Below, piece by piece: positions 37,779 to 46,080 of a DNA stretch of 64,000 bases. Within the stretch, counting starts at the first letter, position 1. The number at the start of each line of letters is the position of its first letter. Origin of the DNA: Pseudooceanicola batsensis HTCC2597 (GTDB lineage Bacteria; Pseudomonadota; Alphaproteobacteria; Rhodobacterales; Rhodobacteraceae). A program made the position numbers and the translations under genes. The DNA lies in contig NZ_CH724131.1 in the NCBI RefSeq assembly GCF_000152725.1, forward strand, positions 3,313,648 through 3,377,647, written 5' to 3'. The notes beneath the pieces are model-generated. The model saw only the letters and a program-made list of their open reading frames with translations, searched no databases and had not been told where the DNA came from.

Positions 37779-37809
37779 GCGGAAAAACACAAGTAACGGA
37801 CGGGAAACA

Positions 37810-38139
37810 ATGGCGAAGAGCCCTGATACCAAGACAACGACCGAACCGAACGGCGCGCCGGAAGCCAAGGGCACGCGCCCGACACCGGCGTCGCAGATCG
37901 CTTTCAACACATCCGAGTTGAAAAGCAGTTATTGCAATGTTTGCAACGGGTCATCGACCAGAGAGGAAGTGGTCGTCAACTTCGGCGTCAACCAGAACTG
38001 GGACATGGGCAAGGAAAAGCTCGAGGTCGCGCTTCAGCACCGCATCGTCATGTCGCCCCATGCCGCCAAGCGGGTGCGCGACATGATGATAAGGTTGATC
38101 GACGAGCATGAAAGCAGGTACGGTAAACTGGAAGGTTAA
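37810..38139 (+). CDS. DUF3467 family small protein
   Basis: This 109-residue protein has a disordered, charged N-terminus (about 1-35). The conserved DUF3467 core follows: STREEVVVNFGVNQNW, then HRIVMSPHAAKRVRDMM and a C-terminal ESRYGKLEG. The family is widespread and of unknown function. It begins 31 bases after the giant gene stop with GGACGGGA as a likely RBS, so it is probably co-transcribed. A YCNVCN pair of cysteines near residue 42 is a CxxC that I would not expect in every member. With no signal peptide it should be cytoplasmic, which suggests a chaperone-like or regulatory role for the giant protein; that is inference only. Confidence 0.8.
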   Translation: MAKSPDTKTTTEPNGAPEAKGTRPTPASQIAFNTSELKSSYCNVCNGSSTREEVVVNFGVNQNWDMGKEKLEVALQHRIVMSPHAAKRVRDMMIRLIDEHESRYGKLEG

Positions 38140-38179
38140 GGTTTTTAGACATATTATTTTCTTTGGGGGAAGATCGATG
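38138..38179 (+). promoter_or_regulatory. Leader element of the VPLPA-CTERM gene, near-copy of the giant gene leader
   Basis: Starting at the stop codon of the DUF3467 gene, the sequence reads as a T-run, ACATA, T-rich, TTTGGGGGAA and then ATG at 38177. With a few indels this matches the 44 bases before the giant gene. It contains the RBS (GGGGGA at about 38165-38170) and may contain a separate promoter giving the small surface protein its own expression. Confidence 0.5.
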
Positions 38180-38788
38180 AAGCGTTTCAAGTCCGGTCTT
38201 TTGGCGGGGATCCTCCTGATCTTCGGTGGAGCCGCGAATGCGGTGTCTTTCACGCCGTCTGCGCCGGTGCCATCCGGCAGTCCCATCACGGTGACCGCAG
38301 ATGTCGGCATCTCGGGTCTGATCCTGTACGACGTCTTCCTCGGCGTGGCGGCGAATACCGGACTGATCCAGGCCTATGACGACAGGGCGGACGGCGGCGT
38401 CATGAGCTATCAGGCAGCGACCGCAAGCACCATCGCTCTGAACGGCGGAGAATACTCCTTCACCGGGCTGACGCCCGTGGGTTCGACGCCGAACCTCGGA
38501 TTTTCCTTCGGCGGCCTGAACGGTCTGCTCGGGTTCCGCGTCACGGGTGTGACCCCCGGGTTCGACAAGTTCAAGCTGGACTTCGCGTACACGGCGACGG
38601 CCGAAGAGACCGACCTGTTCTGGGCTGTCCGTCAATACACGGCCGCGGCCCCCACGGGCATCTACACGTCCGGATCGCTCAAGCTCGTCACGACACCCGC
38701 CATCCCGCTGCCCGCCGGCGCGCCGCTGGCGCTGTCCGGCCTCGCGGCGCTGGCGCTTCTGCGCCGCAAGAAGGCCCGCGCGGCCTGA
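38177..38788 (+). CDS. VPLPA-CTERM (exosortase-type) sorted surface protein
   Basis: The 203-residue protein has an N-terminal signal peptide (MKRFKSGLLAGILLIFGGAANA). Its C-terminal tripartite sorting signal is IPLPAGAP, a hydrophobic helix and a basic tail RRKKARAA. This is the VPLPA variant of PEP-CTERM found in roseobacters, which is expected to be processed by an exosortase after Sec export. The middle (about 25-175) is a beta-rich domain that I do not recognise. I chose the ATG at 38177 because of GGGGGA upstream and the signal peptide; an in-frame ATG at 38108 overlaps the previous gene. Exosortase is not in this window. Its position inside the operon suggests a surface partner or anchor for the giant protein. 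Confidence 0.85.
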   Translation: MKRFKSGLLAGILLIFGGAANAVSFTPSAPVPSGSPITVTADVGISGLILYDVFLGVAANTGLIQAYDDRADGGVMSYQAATASTIALNGGEYSFTGLTPVGSTPNLGFSFGGLNGLLGFRVTGVTPGFDKFKLDFAYTATAEETDLFWAVRQYTAAAPTGIYTSGSLKLVTTPAIPLPAGAPLALSGLAALALLRRKKARAA

Positions 38789-38809
38789 GGCAGACCGGGG
38801 GCTGGCCGA

Positions 38810-40684
38810 ATGACAGCGTTCAGCGGTTCGACCGGTCCCATCGCCTCCGAACAGAACACGATCGCGCTCGACGCGTCGCTCTGGTCCTCCTTCGCGAATG
38901 CCAGGGGGGATCGCGCCTTTCTGACCAGCTGGCTGGCGCTGATCCTGTCCAAGGTGCCGCGCGCTGCGCTCGGCGTCATCCTCGAACCCGATCCGGCGAC
39001 CGGCGCCTTCGTGCCCTCGGCCATCGCGCCGGACCCGCGGCGCGACTGCACGCAGTTCAGATCGATCGCCGAAAAGGTGCTGGGATCGGGCCGACCCGCC
39101 ACCGAGACCACCGAGGACGGCGCCGTGCTGGTCGCCTATCCCGTGCGGATCGAGGCGGCGCCGGTCGACCGCGTCGTGGCGCTGGAACTGCGCCAGGCCA
39201 ACAAGGCGCAGGGGCAGGCGGCGCTGCGCGAAATCCACTGGGCCGGCGGCTGGCTCAGCGCCAGGGCGTGGCAGGGCTTTGCCGCGGACCAGACGCTCGG
39301 CATGCACCGCGCCGCCGTCGCGCTGGACCTGCTGGCCCTGACCGCCGAGCATCAGCGCCCCGAACCGGCGGCCGTCGCGATCATCAACGAGCTTCAGACC
39401 GTGATGAAGGCCGATCAGGTCTCGCTCGGGATGATCGTGCGCCGCCGCGCCTCGCCGCGGATCCGGCTCATGGCCATGAGCTATTCCGCCTGGTTCAAGA
39501 AACGCTCGGCCCTGGTCGAGCGTCTCGAGACCGCGATGGAGGAGGCCTATGACCAGAATGGCTGTGTCGCCGTTCCCGCCCTGGCATCGACGCGGCGCGC
39601 GATTGCGGTCGCCCATGACGACCTTGTCGCGGCTTCGCGGACCGAACATGTCCTGACCGCTCCGCTGCAGGACGCGAACGGCGCCGTCGGGGCGATCACG
39701 GTGGAACGCCGCCGGGCCGACGCGCCCTTCACCGACGAGGACATCCGCCTTCTGGAAAGCGTGGCCTCGCTCGCCGGTCCCGTCCTGGAACTCAAGCGCC
39801 GCAATCGCCGCTGGTTCGGCGGCCGGATCATCGACACGGTCGGCCATGCCCTCGGCGTGGTCCTGGGGCCGAGGCGGCTGAGCTGGAAGCTTCTGACCGT
39901 CGCCCTCCTCGCGCTGGCCGTGGCCGCGGCAACCGTCCGGGGGCCCTTCCGCATCACCGCCGACGGCGTCATGCGCGGCGCCGTGCTGCGGGCCGCTGTG
40001 GCGCCCTTCAACGGGTTCATCGAGACCGCCCCCGCGCGCGCCGGCGACACGGTCGCGGCGGGTGACGTGCTGGCCGAACTGGACGACACGGACCTGCGGC
40101 TCGAGGAATTGCGCTGGCGGTCCGAACTAGACCGGCTCGAGGCGCAGCAGCGCGACGCGCTGGCGCAGTACGACCGTCCGCAGGTGGCCTTTCTCGAGGC
40201 GCAGATCGCCCAGGGGCGGGCCCAACTCGACCTTGCGCTGCAACAGCTGTCGCGGACCACGATCACCAGCCCCATCGACGGGCTGGTCGTCACCGGAGAC
40301 CTGAGCCAGAAACTCGGCACCCCCGTCCAGCCCGGAGAGCTCTTGTACGAGGTCGCCCCGCTCGACGCGTTCCGCATCGACATCTACGTCGACGAGCGCG
40401 ACCTGCGACACGTGACCGGCGACCAGTCGGGGCGCATCGCGCTCTCCGGGCGCCCGGACGAGGGGCTGCCCTTCGAGATCACCCGCATCACGCCGGTGGC
40501 CGAGGCGCGCGACGGCGCCAACACGTTCCGCGTCGAGGCGGAACTGAAAGACCTGCCCGACTGGCTTCGCCCGGGGATGGAGGGCGTCGCCCGGATCGAT
40601 GCCGGCGAGGAACTGATCGCCTGGGTCTGGTCGCGCCGCCTGATCAACTGGCTGCGCGAGACGGCCTGGACATGGCAACCCTGA
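38810..40684 (+). CDS. GAF-domain / HlyD-type membrane fusion protein
   Basis: This 624-residue fusion has three parts. The N-terminal about 160 residues are a mixed alpha/beta region of unclear family. Residues about 165-335 look like a GAF domain (hydrophobic LxLTAEHQRPEPAAVAIINE helix, then strands ending with APLQDANGAVGAITVER and FTDEDIRLLESVASLAGPVLE). One transmembrane helix follows at about residues 363-380. The C-terminal half is a HlyD-like adaptor with lipoyl half-motifs (APARAGDTVAAGDVLAELDDTDL and ITSPIDGLVVTGDL) around a helical hairpin and a barrel. The predicted topology is a cytoplasmic GAF sensor and a periplasmic adaptor. It begins 21 bases after the VPLPA-CTERM gene and ends 7 bases before the M50 gene. 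The GAF ligand is unknown. Confidence 0.85.
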   Translation: MTAFSGSTGPIASEQNTIALDASLWSSFANARGDRAFLTSWLALILSKVPRAALGVILEPDPATGAFVPSAIAPDPRRDCTQFRSIAEKVLGSGRPATETTEDGAVLVAYPVRIEAAPVDRVVALELRQANKAQGQAALREIHWAGGWLSARAWQGFAADQTLGMHRAAVALDLLALTAEHQRPEPAAVAIINELQTVMKADQVSLGMIVRRRASPRIRLMAMSYSAWFKKRSALVERLETAMEEAYDQNGCVAVPALASTRRAIAVAHDDLVAASRTEHVLTAPLQDANGAVGAITVERRRADAPFTDEDIRLLESVASLAGPVLELKRRNRRWFGGRIIDTVGHALGVVLGPRRLSWKLLTVALLALAVAAATVRGPFRITADGVMRGAVLRAAVAPFNGFIETAPARAGDTVAAGDVLAELDDTDLRLEELRWRSELDRLEAQQRDALAQYDRPQVAFLEAQIAQGRAQLDLALQQLSRTTITSPIDGLVVTGDLSQKLGTPVQPGELLYEVAPLDAFRIDIYVDERDLRHVTGDQSGRIALSGRPDEGLPFEITRITPVAEARDGANTFRVEAELKDLPDWLRPGMEGVARIDAGEELIAWVWSRRLINWLRETAWTWQP

Positions 40685-40691
40685 GGGCGCC

Positions 40692-42842
40692 ATGGCCGAA
40701 AGCTTTCTCTCGACCATCTGGTACCGCGTCGCCGATCTGAGGCCGCGCCTGCGGGCCCATGTCTCGGCCCACCGCCACCGCTATCGCGGCCAGCCGTGGT
40801 ACGTGCTCCACGATCACGGGGCAGGGCGGATCCACCGCTTCACGCCCGGCGCCTACATGGTGATCGGACAATTCGACGGCACGCGCACCGTCGACGCGAT
40901 CTGGAAGACCCTCGCCGACAGCTACGACGCCGACGCGCCCAGCCAGGACGACGTGATCCAGCTTCTGTCCACCCTGCACCAGCAGGACCTGATCCAGTAC
41001 GAGGGCGCGCCGGACGTGGCCGAACTGCTGGAGCGCTACAACAAGCAGTCGCGCCAGATCATCAAGCAGAACCTCACGAACCCGGTCTCGATCCGCGTGC
41101 CGCTCTGGGATCCGAACGCCTTTCTGGACCGGACCCTGCCGGCGGTCGGCTGGATGCTGGGCTGGTTCGGCTTCGCCCTCTGGGCGCTCGTGGTGGTGGC
41201 CGGCGGGGCCACCGCCTTTCTGAACTGGGGCCGGCTGACCGAGAACTTCGCCGACCGCATCCTCGCGACCGAGAACCTGCTGATCACGCTGGTGACCTAT
41301 CCGCTGCTCAAGGCCCTGCACGAACTGGCGCACGGTTACCTCGCCAAAAGGCGCGGGGCCGAGATCCGCGAGATGGGGATCATGTTCCTCGTCTTCTTCC
41401 CGGTACCCTACGTCGATGCCTCGGCCGCCGCGGCCTTTCGCAACAAGTGGCACCGCGCCGCCGTCAGCGCCGGCGGGATCATCGTCGAGACCTTTGCCGC
41501 CGCCGTCGCCGTGATGATCTGGGCCAATGCGGAAACCGGGCTCGTCTCGGCGCTGGCCTTCAACGTCGTCATGGTCGGCGGACTCTCGACCCTCGTCGTC
41601 AACGGCAACCCGCTGCTCAAGTTCGACGGCTACTACATCTTCAGCGACATCATCGAGATCCCCAACCTCTCGGACCGCGCGACCAAGTTCTACGGGCACC
41701 TGATCCAGCGCTACGTCTTCGGCGCCAGACAGATACGGGAGAGGACGGCGACCTTCGGCGAACGGGTCTGGTTCCTGCTCTACGCGCCCTCGGCCTTCGT
41801 CTACCGGATGTCGGTCATGATCGGCATCGCGATGCTGGTCGCCTCGAAGTACTTCATCATCGGCGTGGCCATCGCCCTGTGGTCCGTGTTCAACGCGATC
41901 GTCAAGCCGGCGTTCAAGCATATCCGTCACGTCCTGACCTCGCCCAAGCTGCGCAAGGTGCGTGGCCGCGCCAAGGCCTGGACCTTCGGCACGGTCGCGG
42001 CCGTGGTCGCGGCGATCGCCCTGATCCCGCTGCCCCTGCGCACCGATACCGAGGGCGTCGTCTGGCTGCCCGACGACGCCCATGTCCGTGCCGAGACCTC
42101 GGGCTTCGTGCGCGCCGTCACCGCGCGGCAGGGGGCCGAGGTCGCGCCGGCCGCGCCGCTGCTGGAACTGGCCGAGCCGACGCTCGAGTCGCGCATCGAG
42201 GGGATGGAGGCGCGGGTGCGGGAGATGAACATGCGCGTCATCGCGGCCGAGGTGCAGGACCGCCGCACGCTGGACGTGGCGCGGCTGGAACTGGCCGAGG
42301 CGCAGGCCGAACTGGACCGCGAACGCAAGCGGCGCCAGGATCTCGAACTTCGCGCGCCGCGGGCCGGGCGGTTCGAGACCGTCATGCCGCCCGATGACCT
42401 GCCTGGCCGCTTTCTGCAGGAGGGCGATCTGGTGGGCTACGTCCTGCCCGGGCGGGCCACCCGGGTCCGTGTGGTCGTTCCGCAGGACGACATCGCCCTG
42501 GTCCGAGCCCATGTCGAAAAGGTCGAACTCGTGATGGCCGGCGCCGCCGAGGACAGGCACGAAAGCCGCATCCTGCGTGCCGTCCCCTCGGGCCTGAACC
42601 AGCTGCCCAGTCCTGCGCTCGGGCAGGCCGGCGGCGGGCGGCACGTCACGAATCCCGGCGATCGGAACGGCGTCGAAACGATGGAGCCGGTTTTCGTCTA
42701 CGACCTCGCCCTGCCGGACACGCTGCACGACGCCCCCTTCGGCGCGCGGGTACTCGTGCGCTTCGACCATGGCGACGAGACCATCGCGCGGCAGGGCTTC
42801 CGCCGTGTCCGGCAACTGTTCCTGAGGCGGTTCGGTGCCTGA
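40692..42842 (+). CDS. PqqD-like / M50 site-2-type metalloprotease / HlyD fusion protein
   Basis: The 716-residue protein begins with a PqqD-like winged-helix region (about 20-110; RFTPGAYMVIGQFDGTRTVDAIW), used elsewhere as a peptide-binding module. A multi-pass membrane core follows with the M50 zinc motif HELAHG (about residues 210-215) and the second-ligand motif NGNPLLKFDGYY (about 303-314), both intact. After further helices, residues about 440-716 form a HlyD-like lipoyl/hairpin domain with a coiled-coil stretch (EARVREMNMRVIAAEVQ). It belongs to the group often annotated as putative peptide zinc metalloprotease. It could cleave or hand over an exported substrate, with the giant protein as the obvious candidate by operon context. 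Its 3' end overlaps the SecA-like start by 8 bases. Confidence 0.88.
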   Translation: MAESFLSTIWYRVADLRPRLRAHVSAHRHRYRGQPWYVLHDHGAGRIHRFTPGAYMVIGQFDGTRTVDAIWKTLADSYDADAPSQDDVIQLLSTLHQQDLIQYEGAPDVAELLERYNKQSRQIIKQNLTNPVSIRVPLWDPNAFLDRTLPAVGWMLGWFGFALWALVVVAGGATAFLNWGRLTENFADRILATENLLITLVTYPLLKALHELAHGYLAKRRGAEIREMGIMFLVFFPVPYVDASAAAAFRNKWHRAAVSAGGIIVETFAAAVAVMIWANAETGLVSALAFNVVMVGGLSTLVVNGNPLLKFDGYYIFSDIIEIPNLSDRATKFYGHLIQRYVFGARQIRERTATFGERVWFLLYAPSAFVYRMSVMIGIAMLVASKYFIIGVAIALWSVFNAIVKPAFKHIRHVLTSPKLRKVRGRAKAWTFGTVAAVVAAIALIPLPLRTDTEGVVWLPDDAHVRAETSGFVRAVTARQGAEVAPAAPLLELAEPTLESRIEGMEARVREMNMRVIAAEVQDRRTLDVARLELAEAQAELDRERKRRQDLELRAPRAGRFETVMPPDDLPGRFLQEGDLVGYVLPGRATRVRVVVPQDDIALVRAHVEKVELVMAGAAEDRHESRILRAVPSGLNQLPSPALGQAGGGRHVTNPGDRNGVETMEPVFVYDLALPDTLHDAPFGARVLVRFDHGDETIARQGFRRVRQLFLRRFGA

Positions 42843-44817
42843 GGCGCGCGGCCTCCTCGGCTTCGGGGCACCGCGGCTCGGCGCGGCCCCCTACAGGGAA
42901 AGGGCCGATCCGATCGACAATGCCGTCGACCGCTGGCTCGAACGGCAACTGGGCCGGATCCTCGCCCATGCGCCCTTTACCCGCATCCGCCTGCGCCTCG
43001 CCGCCTGGCGGGTCCTGCGCCTTCAGCCGACCTTCGAGGACTGGGAGGACGATGCCCTGCGCAACGAGGCGCAGCGCCTCCGCCCCGCGCTGCTGCGCAA
43101 CGAGATGGCCGAGCCCGAGCTTTCCCGCGCCTTCGCCCTCGTGCGCGAGGTCAGCTGGCGGACCCTGGGCAAGCGGCACTACCCGGTGCAGATCATGGGC
43201 GCCCGCGCGCTCTTCGAGGGGCGCATGGTCGAAATGGCCACGGGCGAGGGCAAGACCCTGACCGCCACGCCTGCCGCCGTTGTCGCCGCGCTGGCGGGGC
43301 TGCCGGTCCACGTGGTCACGGTCAACGACTACCTCGCCGCGCGCGATGCCGAAGAGAACACCCCGATCTTCGATTTCTTCGGCCTCTCCGTCGGCATCAT
43401 CGACAGCGACATGGACCCGCAGGCCCGGAAAGAGGCCTATGGCTGCCACATCACCTATGTCTCGAACAAGAACCTGACCTTCGACTACCTGCGCGACCGC
43501 ATCTCGCTCCAGCACCGCCGCGCCGCCGCGCGCCGCCGGATGCTCGAATATCTCTCTGGCGGGCAGGGCGGAGACCTCATGCTGCGCGGCCTGGCCTTCG
43601 CCATCGTGGACGAGGCCGACAGCGTCTTCGTCGACGAGGCGCGGACCCCGCTGATCCTGTCCTCCACCGCCGACGACCCCGAGGCCGACGCGATCTACGG
43701 ACAGGCGCTCGACATGGTGCGCCAGCTCGAGACCCCGCGACACTACAAGATCGACCACATGAACCGGCAGATCACGCTCGAGGAGGCCGGAAAGGCGCGG
43801 ATCACGCAGCTTGCGCAGGACCTGCAGGGCATCTGGCAGATCCGCAAGGCGCGCGAGGAACTGGCGCGGCAGGCGCTCTCGGCGCTCTGCCTCTTCGAGC
43901 ACGGCAAGGATTACATCATCGTCGACGACACGATCCAGATTGTCGACGAATACACCGGCCGCGTCATGGCAGACCGCAGCTGGCAGGGCGGGCTGCACCA
44001 GATGATCGAGGCCAAGGAAGGCGTCGAGATCAGCGGCCAGAAACACACGCTGGCCCGGATCACCTATCAGCGTTTCTTTCGCCGTTACGTGCGGCTGGCG
44101 GGCATGACCGGCACGGGCACCGAACTGGCCGGAGAGTTCCTCGATACCTTCGGCCTGCCCACGGTCCGCGTGCCCCGCAACCGGCGGTTCCGCCGCCGTC
44201 ATCTCCGCACGGTCTACCTGAGAACCGAAGCGGCCAAGTGGGCGCGTCTCGCCCGCCGCGTCACGTCGCTGCACCAGGCGGGCCAGCCGGTGCTGATCGG
44301 CACCCGCTCGGTCGAGGCGAGCGAGGCGGCCGAGGCCGCACTCCGCGCCGCCGGGCTGGAGCCGGCCGTCCTGAATGCGCGGCAGGACGCCGAAGAGGCC
44401 GCGGTGGTCGCGAGGGCGGGGCAGAGGGGCGCGATCACCGTCGCCACCAACATCGCCGGCCGCGGCACCGACATCCACCTGGGCGAGGGGGTGCGCGAGC
44501 TGGGCGGCCTGCACGTCATCCTGACCGAATTCCACGAAAGCAGCCGCATCGACCGCCAGCTTTACGGGCGGGCCGGGCGGCAGGGCGATCCGGGATCGAC
44601 CGAGGCCATCGTCTGTCTCGAGGACGAGCTGTTCAAGCGCTTCGCAAGGGGCTGGCTGCGGCTATGCAAAGTGCTGCCTCACCCCGGCCTCTGCGAACGC
44701 ATGCGCAAGGCGGCGCAGGCCAGGGCGGAACGCGAACACGCCCTGACGCGCCGCGAACAGACCAAGCTGGACCGGCAGCTGGAAAAGAGCCTCGCCTTCA
44801 CCGGCCGCCCGGAATGA
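42835..44817 (+). CDS. SecA-like translocase ATPase, C-terminally shortened
   Basis: The 660-residue protein starts at GTG in a GTGCCTGA overlap with the M50 gene. It carries the SecA motor: VEMATGEGKTL (Walker A), VHVVTVNDYLAARDAE, IVDEADSVFVDEARTPLI (Walker B/DEAD region), IIVDDTIQIVDEYTGRVM, GLHQMIEAKEGVEI, LAGMTGTGTE, and ATNIAGRGTDIHLGEG plus DRQLYGRAGRQGDPGS. Canonical SecA is about 850-900 residues. This one ends about 70 residues after the GRQGDPG motif and so lacks most of the helical scaffold/wing region and the zinc-binding SecB tail. ATPase residues look intact. It is best read as an accessory SecA specialised for the products of this operon, not the housekeeping SecA. Confidence 0.88.
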   Translation: MPEARGLLGFGAPRLGAAPYRERADPIDNAVDRWLERQLGRILAHAPFTRIRLRLAAWRVLRLQPTFEDWEDDALRNEAQRLRPALLRNEMAEPELSRAFALVREVSWRTLGKRHYPVQIMGARALFEGRMVEMATGEGKTLTATPAAVVAALAGLPVHVVTVNDYLAARDAEENTPIFDFFGLSVGIIDSDMDPQARKEAYGCHITYVSNKNLTFDYLRDRISLQHRRAAARRRMLEYLSGGQGGDLMLRGLAFAIVDEADSVFVDEARTPLILSSTADDPEADAIYGQALDMVRQLETPRHYKIDHMNRQITLEEAGKARITQLAQDLQGIWQIRKAREELARQALSALCLFEHGKDYIIVDDTIQIVDEYTGRVMADRSWQGGLHQMIEAKEGVEISGQKHTLARITYQRFFRRYVRLAGMTGTGTELAGEFLDTFGLPTVRVPRNRRFRRRHLRTVYLRTEAAKWARLARRVTSLHQAGQPVLIGTRSVEASEAAEAALRAAGLEPAVLNARQDAEEAAVVARAGQRGAITVATNIAGRGTDIHLGEGVRELGGLHVILTEFHESSRIDRQLYGRAGRQGDPGSTEAIVCLEDELFKRFARGWLRLCKVLPHPGLCERMRKAAQARAEREHALTRREQTKLDRQLEKSLAFTGRPE

Positions 44818-44901
44818 CATCATGCCGCGGCGCCGGCCCCCTCTCCCGTGGCCAAACCCGGGCACCCGCTCCGGTTTCCGGCCGGTCTGCCGACACAAAG
44901 G

Positions 44902-44931
44902 TTGAAAAAAATCCTGCTGGCGCTCTAATGG
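44902..44931 (+). promoter_or_regulatory. Candidate sigma-70-type promoter of the polyamine importer operon
   Basis: TTGAAA at 44902-44907 and TAATGG at 44926-44931 are separated by 18 bases in the 130-bp gap between the SecA-like gene and the ATPase gene. A transcript from here would have a very short leader before the GTG at 44948. The match is reasonable but unproven. Confidence 0.3.
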
Positions 44932-44947
44932 CTTACGGGGGTGCCTC

Positions 44948-46009
44948 GTGACGGAAGAAGCAGCAGTCGAAGCAAGAAACGCGGCCCGGTACTACGGGTC
45001 GGGCGAGGCGACGGTCAAGGCGCTCGACGATGTCTCGCTGACGATCCGGAAAGGAGAGTTCTTTACCCTCCTCGGCCCATCCGGCTGCGGCAAGACCACT
45101 CTCCTGCGCCTGATCGCGGGGTTCGAGACGCCGACCGAGGGCCAGATCCTGCTCTCCGGCCGGGACATTACCGACATCCCGCCAAACCGCCGCCGGGTGA
45201 ACACCGTCTTCCAGAGCTACGCGCTCTTTCCCCACCTCTCCGTCGCCCGCAACATCGCTTTCGGCCTCGAGATGCTGGGCCAGTCCCGCGCCGAGGTCGG
45301 CAGACGCGTGGAGGAGATGCTGGACCTCGTCCGGCTCGACCGGATGGCGGACCGCAAGCCCGCCATGCTCTCGGGCGGTCAGCAGCAGCGTGTCGCGCTG
45401 GCCCGCGCCCTGGCCCCCGCGCCCGAGGTGCTGCTTCTCGACGAACCGCTCTCGGCGCTCGACCTCAAGCTCCGCAAGGAAATGCAGCTCGAACTCAAGC
45501 GGTTGCAGACCGAAACCGGGATCACCTTCGTCTTCGTCACCCACGACCAGGAAGAGGCGCTCACCATGTCGGACCGCATCGGTGTCATGCGGTCGGGCCG
45601 GCTCCAGCAGGTCGGCGGCCCGCGCGAGATCTACAACGGCCCCGTCAACCGTTTCGTGGCCGATTTCATCGGCGAGACCAATTTCCTGAAAGGCATGCTC
45701 GAGGGGGGCAGGGTCCGCCTCGCCTCGGGCGAGTCGCTCGAGGTCCCGGGCGCGGCGGGGCAGGGCGAAGTCACCCTTGCCATCCGTCCCGAACAGATCC
45801 GCATCACGGACGACGGGCCGATCGAGGCCACGCTGACGCAGACCGTCTATTTCGGCACCGACACCCACTGTCACCTGCATCTCAGGGACGGGACCGAGAT
45901 CGTCGCCCGCCTGCAATCCCCGCCCTCCGGCGAGGTCGGCCTCACCACCGGAGAGACCCTGCGCCTCGCGCCCGTGCCCGGCGCGGTCCAGGTCCTGGAG
46001 GGCGACTGA
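44948..46009 (+). CDS. potA: Polyamine-type ABC transporter ATP-binding protein
   Basis: The 353-residue protein has Walker [11 protein letters not shown]-loop VFQSYALFP, signature [15 protein letters not shown], Walker [13 protein letters not shown] and H-loop [11 protein letters not shown]-terminal TOBE-type regulatory domain follows (about residues 240-353; [13 protein letters not shown]). This is the PotA/FutC/CysA-type subfamily, and the following genes narrow it to a spermidine/putrescine-type importer. GTG at 44948 is used as start, with a G-run just upstream; no better ATG is in frame. The exact substrate cannot be fixed from the ATPase. Confidence 0.88.
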   Translation: MTEEAAVEARNAARYYGSGEATVKALDDVSLTIRKGEFFTLLGPSGCGKTTLLRLIAGFETPTEGQILLSGRDITDIPPNRRRVNTVFQSYALFPHLSVARNIAFGLEMLGQSRAEVGRRVEEMLDLVRLDRMADRKPAMLSGGQQQRVALARALAPAPEVLLLDEPLSALDLKLRKEMQLELKRLQTETGITFVFVTHDQEEALTMSDRIGVMRSGRLQQVGGPREIYNGPVNRFVADFIGETNFLKGMLEGGRVRLASGESLEVPGAAGQGEVTLAIRPEQIRITDDGPIEATLTQTVYFGTDTHCHLHLRDGTEIVARLQSPPSGEVGLTTGETLRLAPVPGAVQVLEGD

Positions 46010-46080
46010 CATGACATCGGCACGCCCAGACCTGCCACCGGGCGCCGTTGCCCGCCCCGGCCCCCGGTCCCGGCCCCGCC

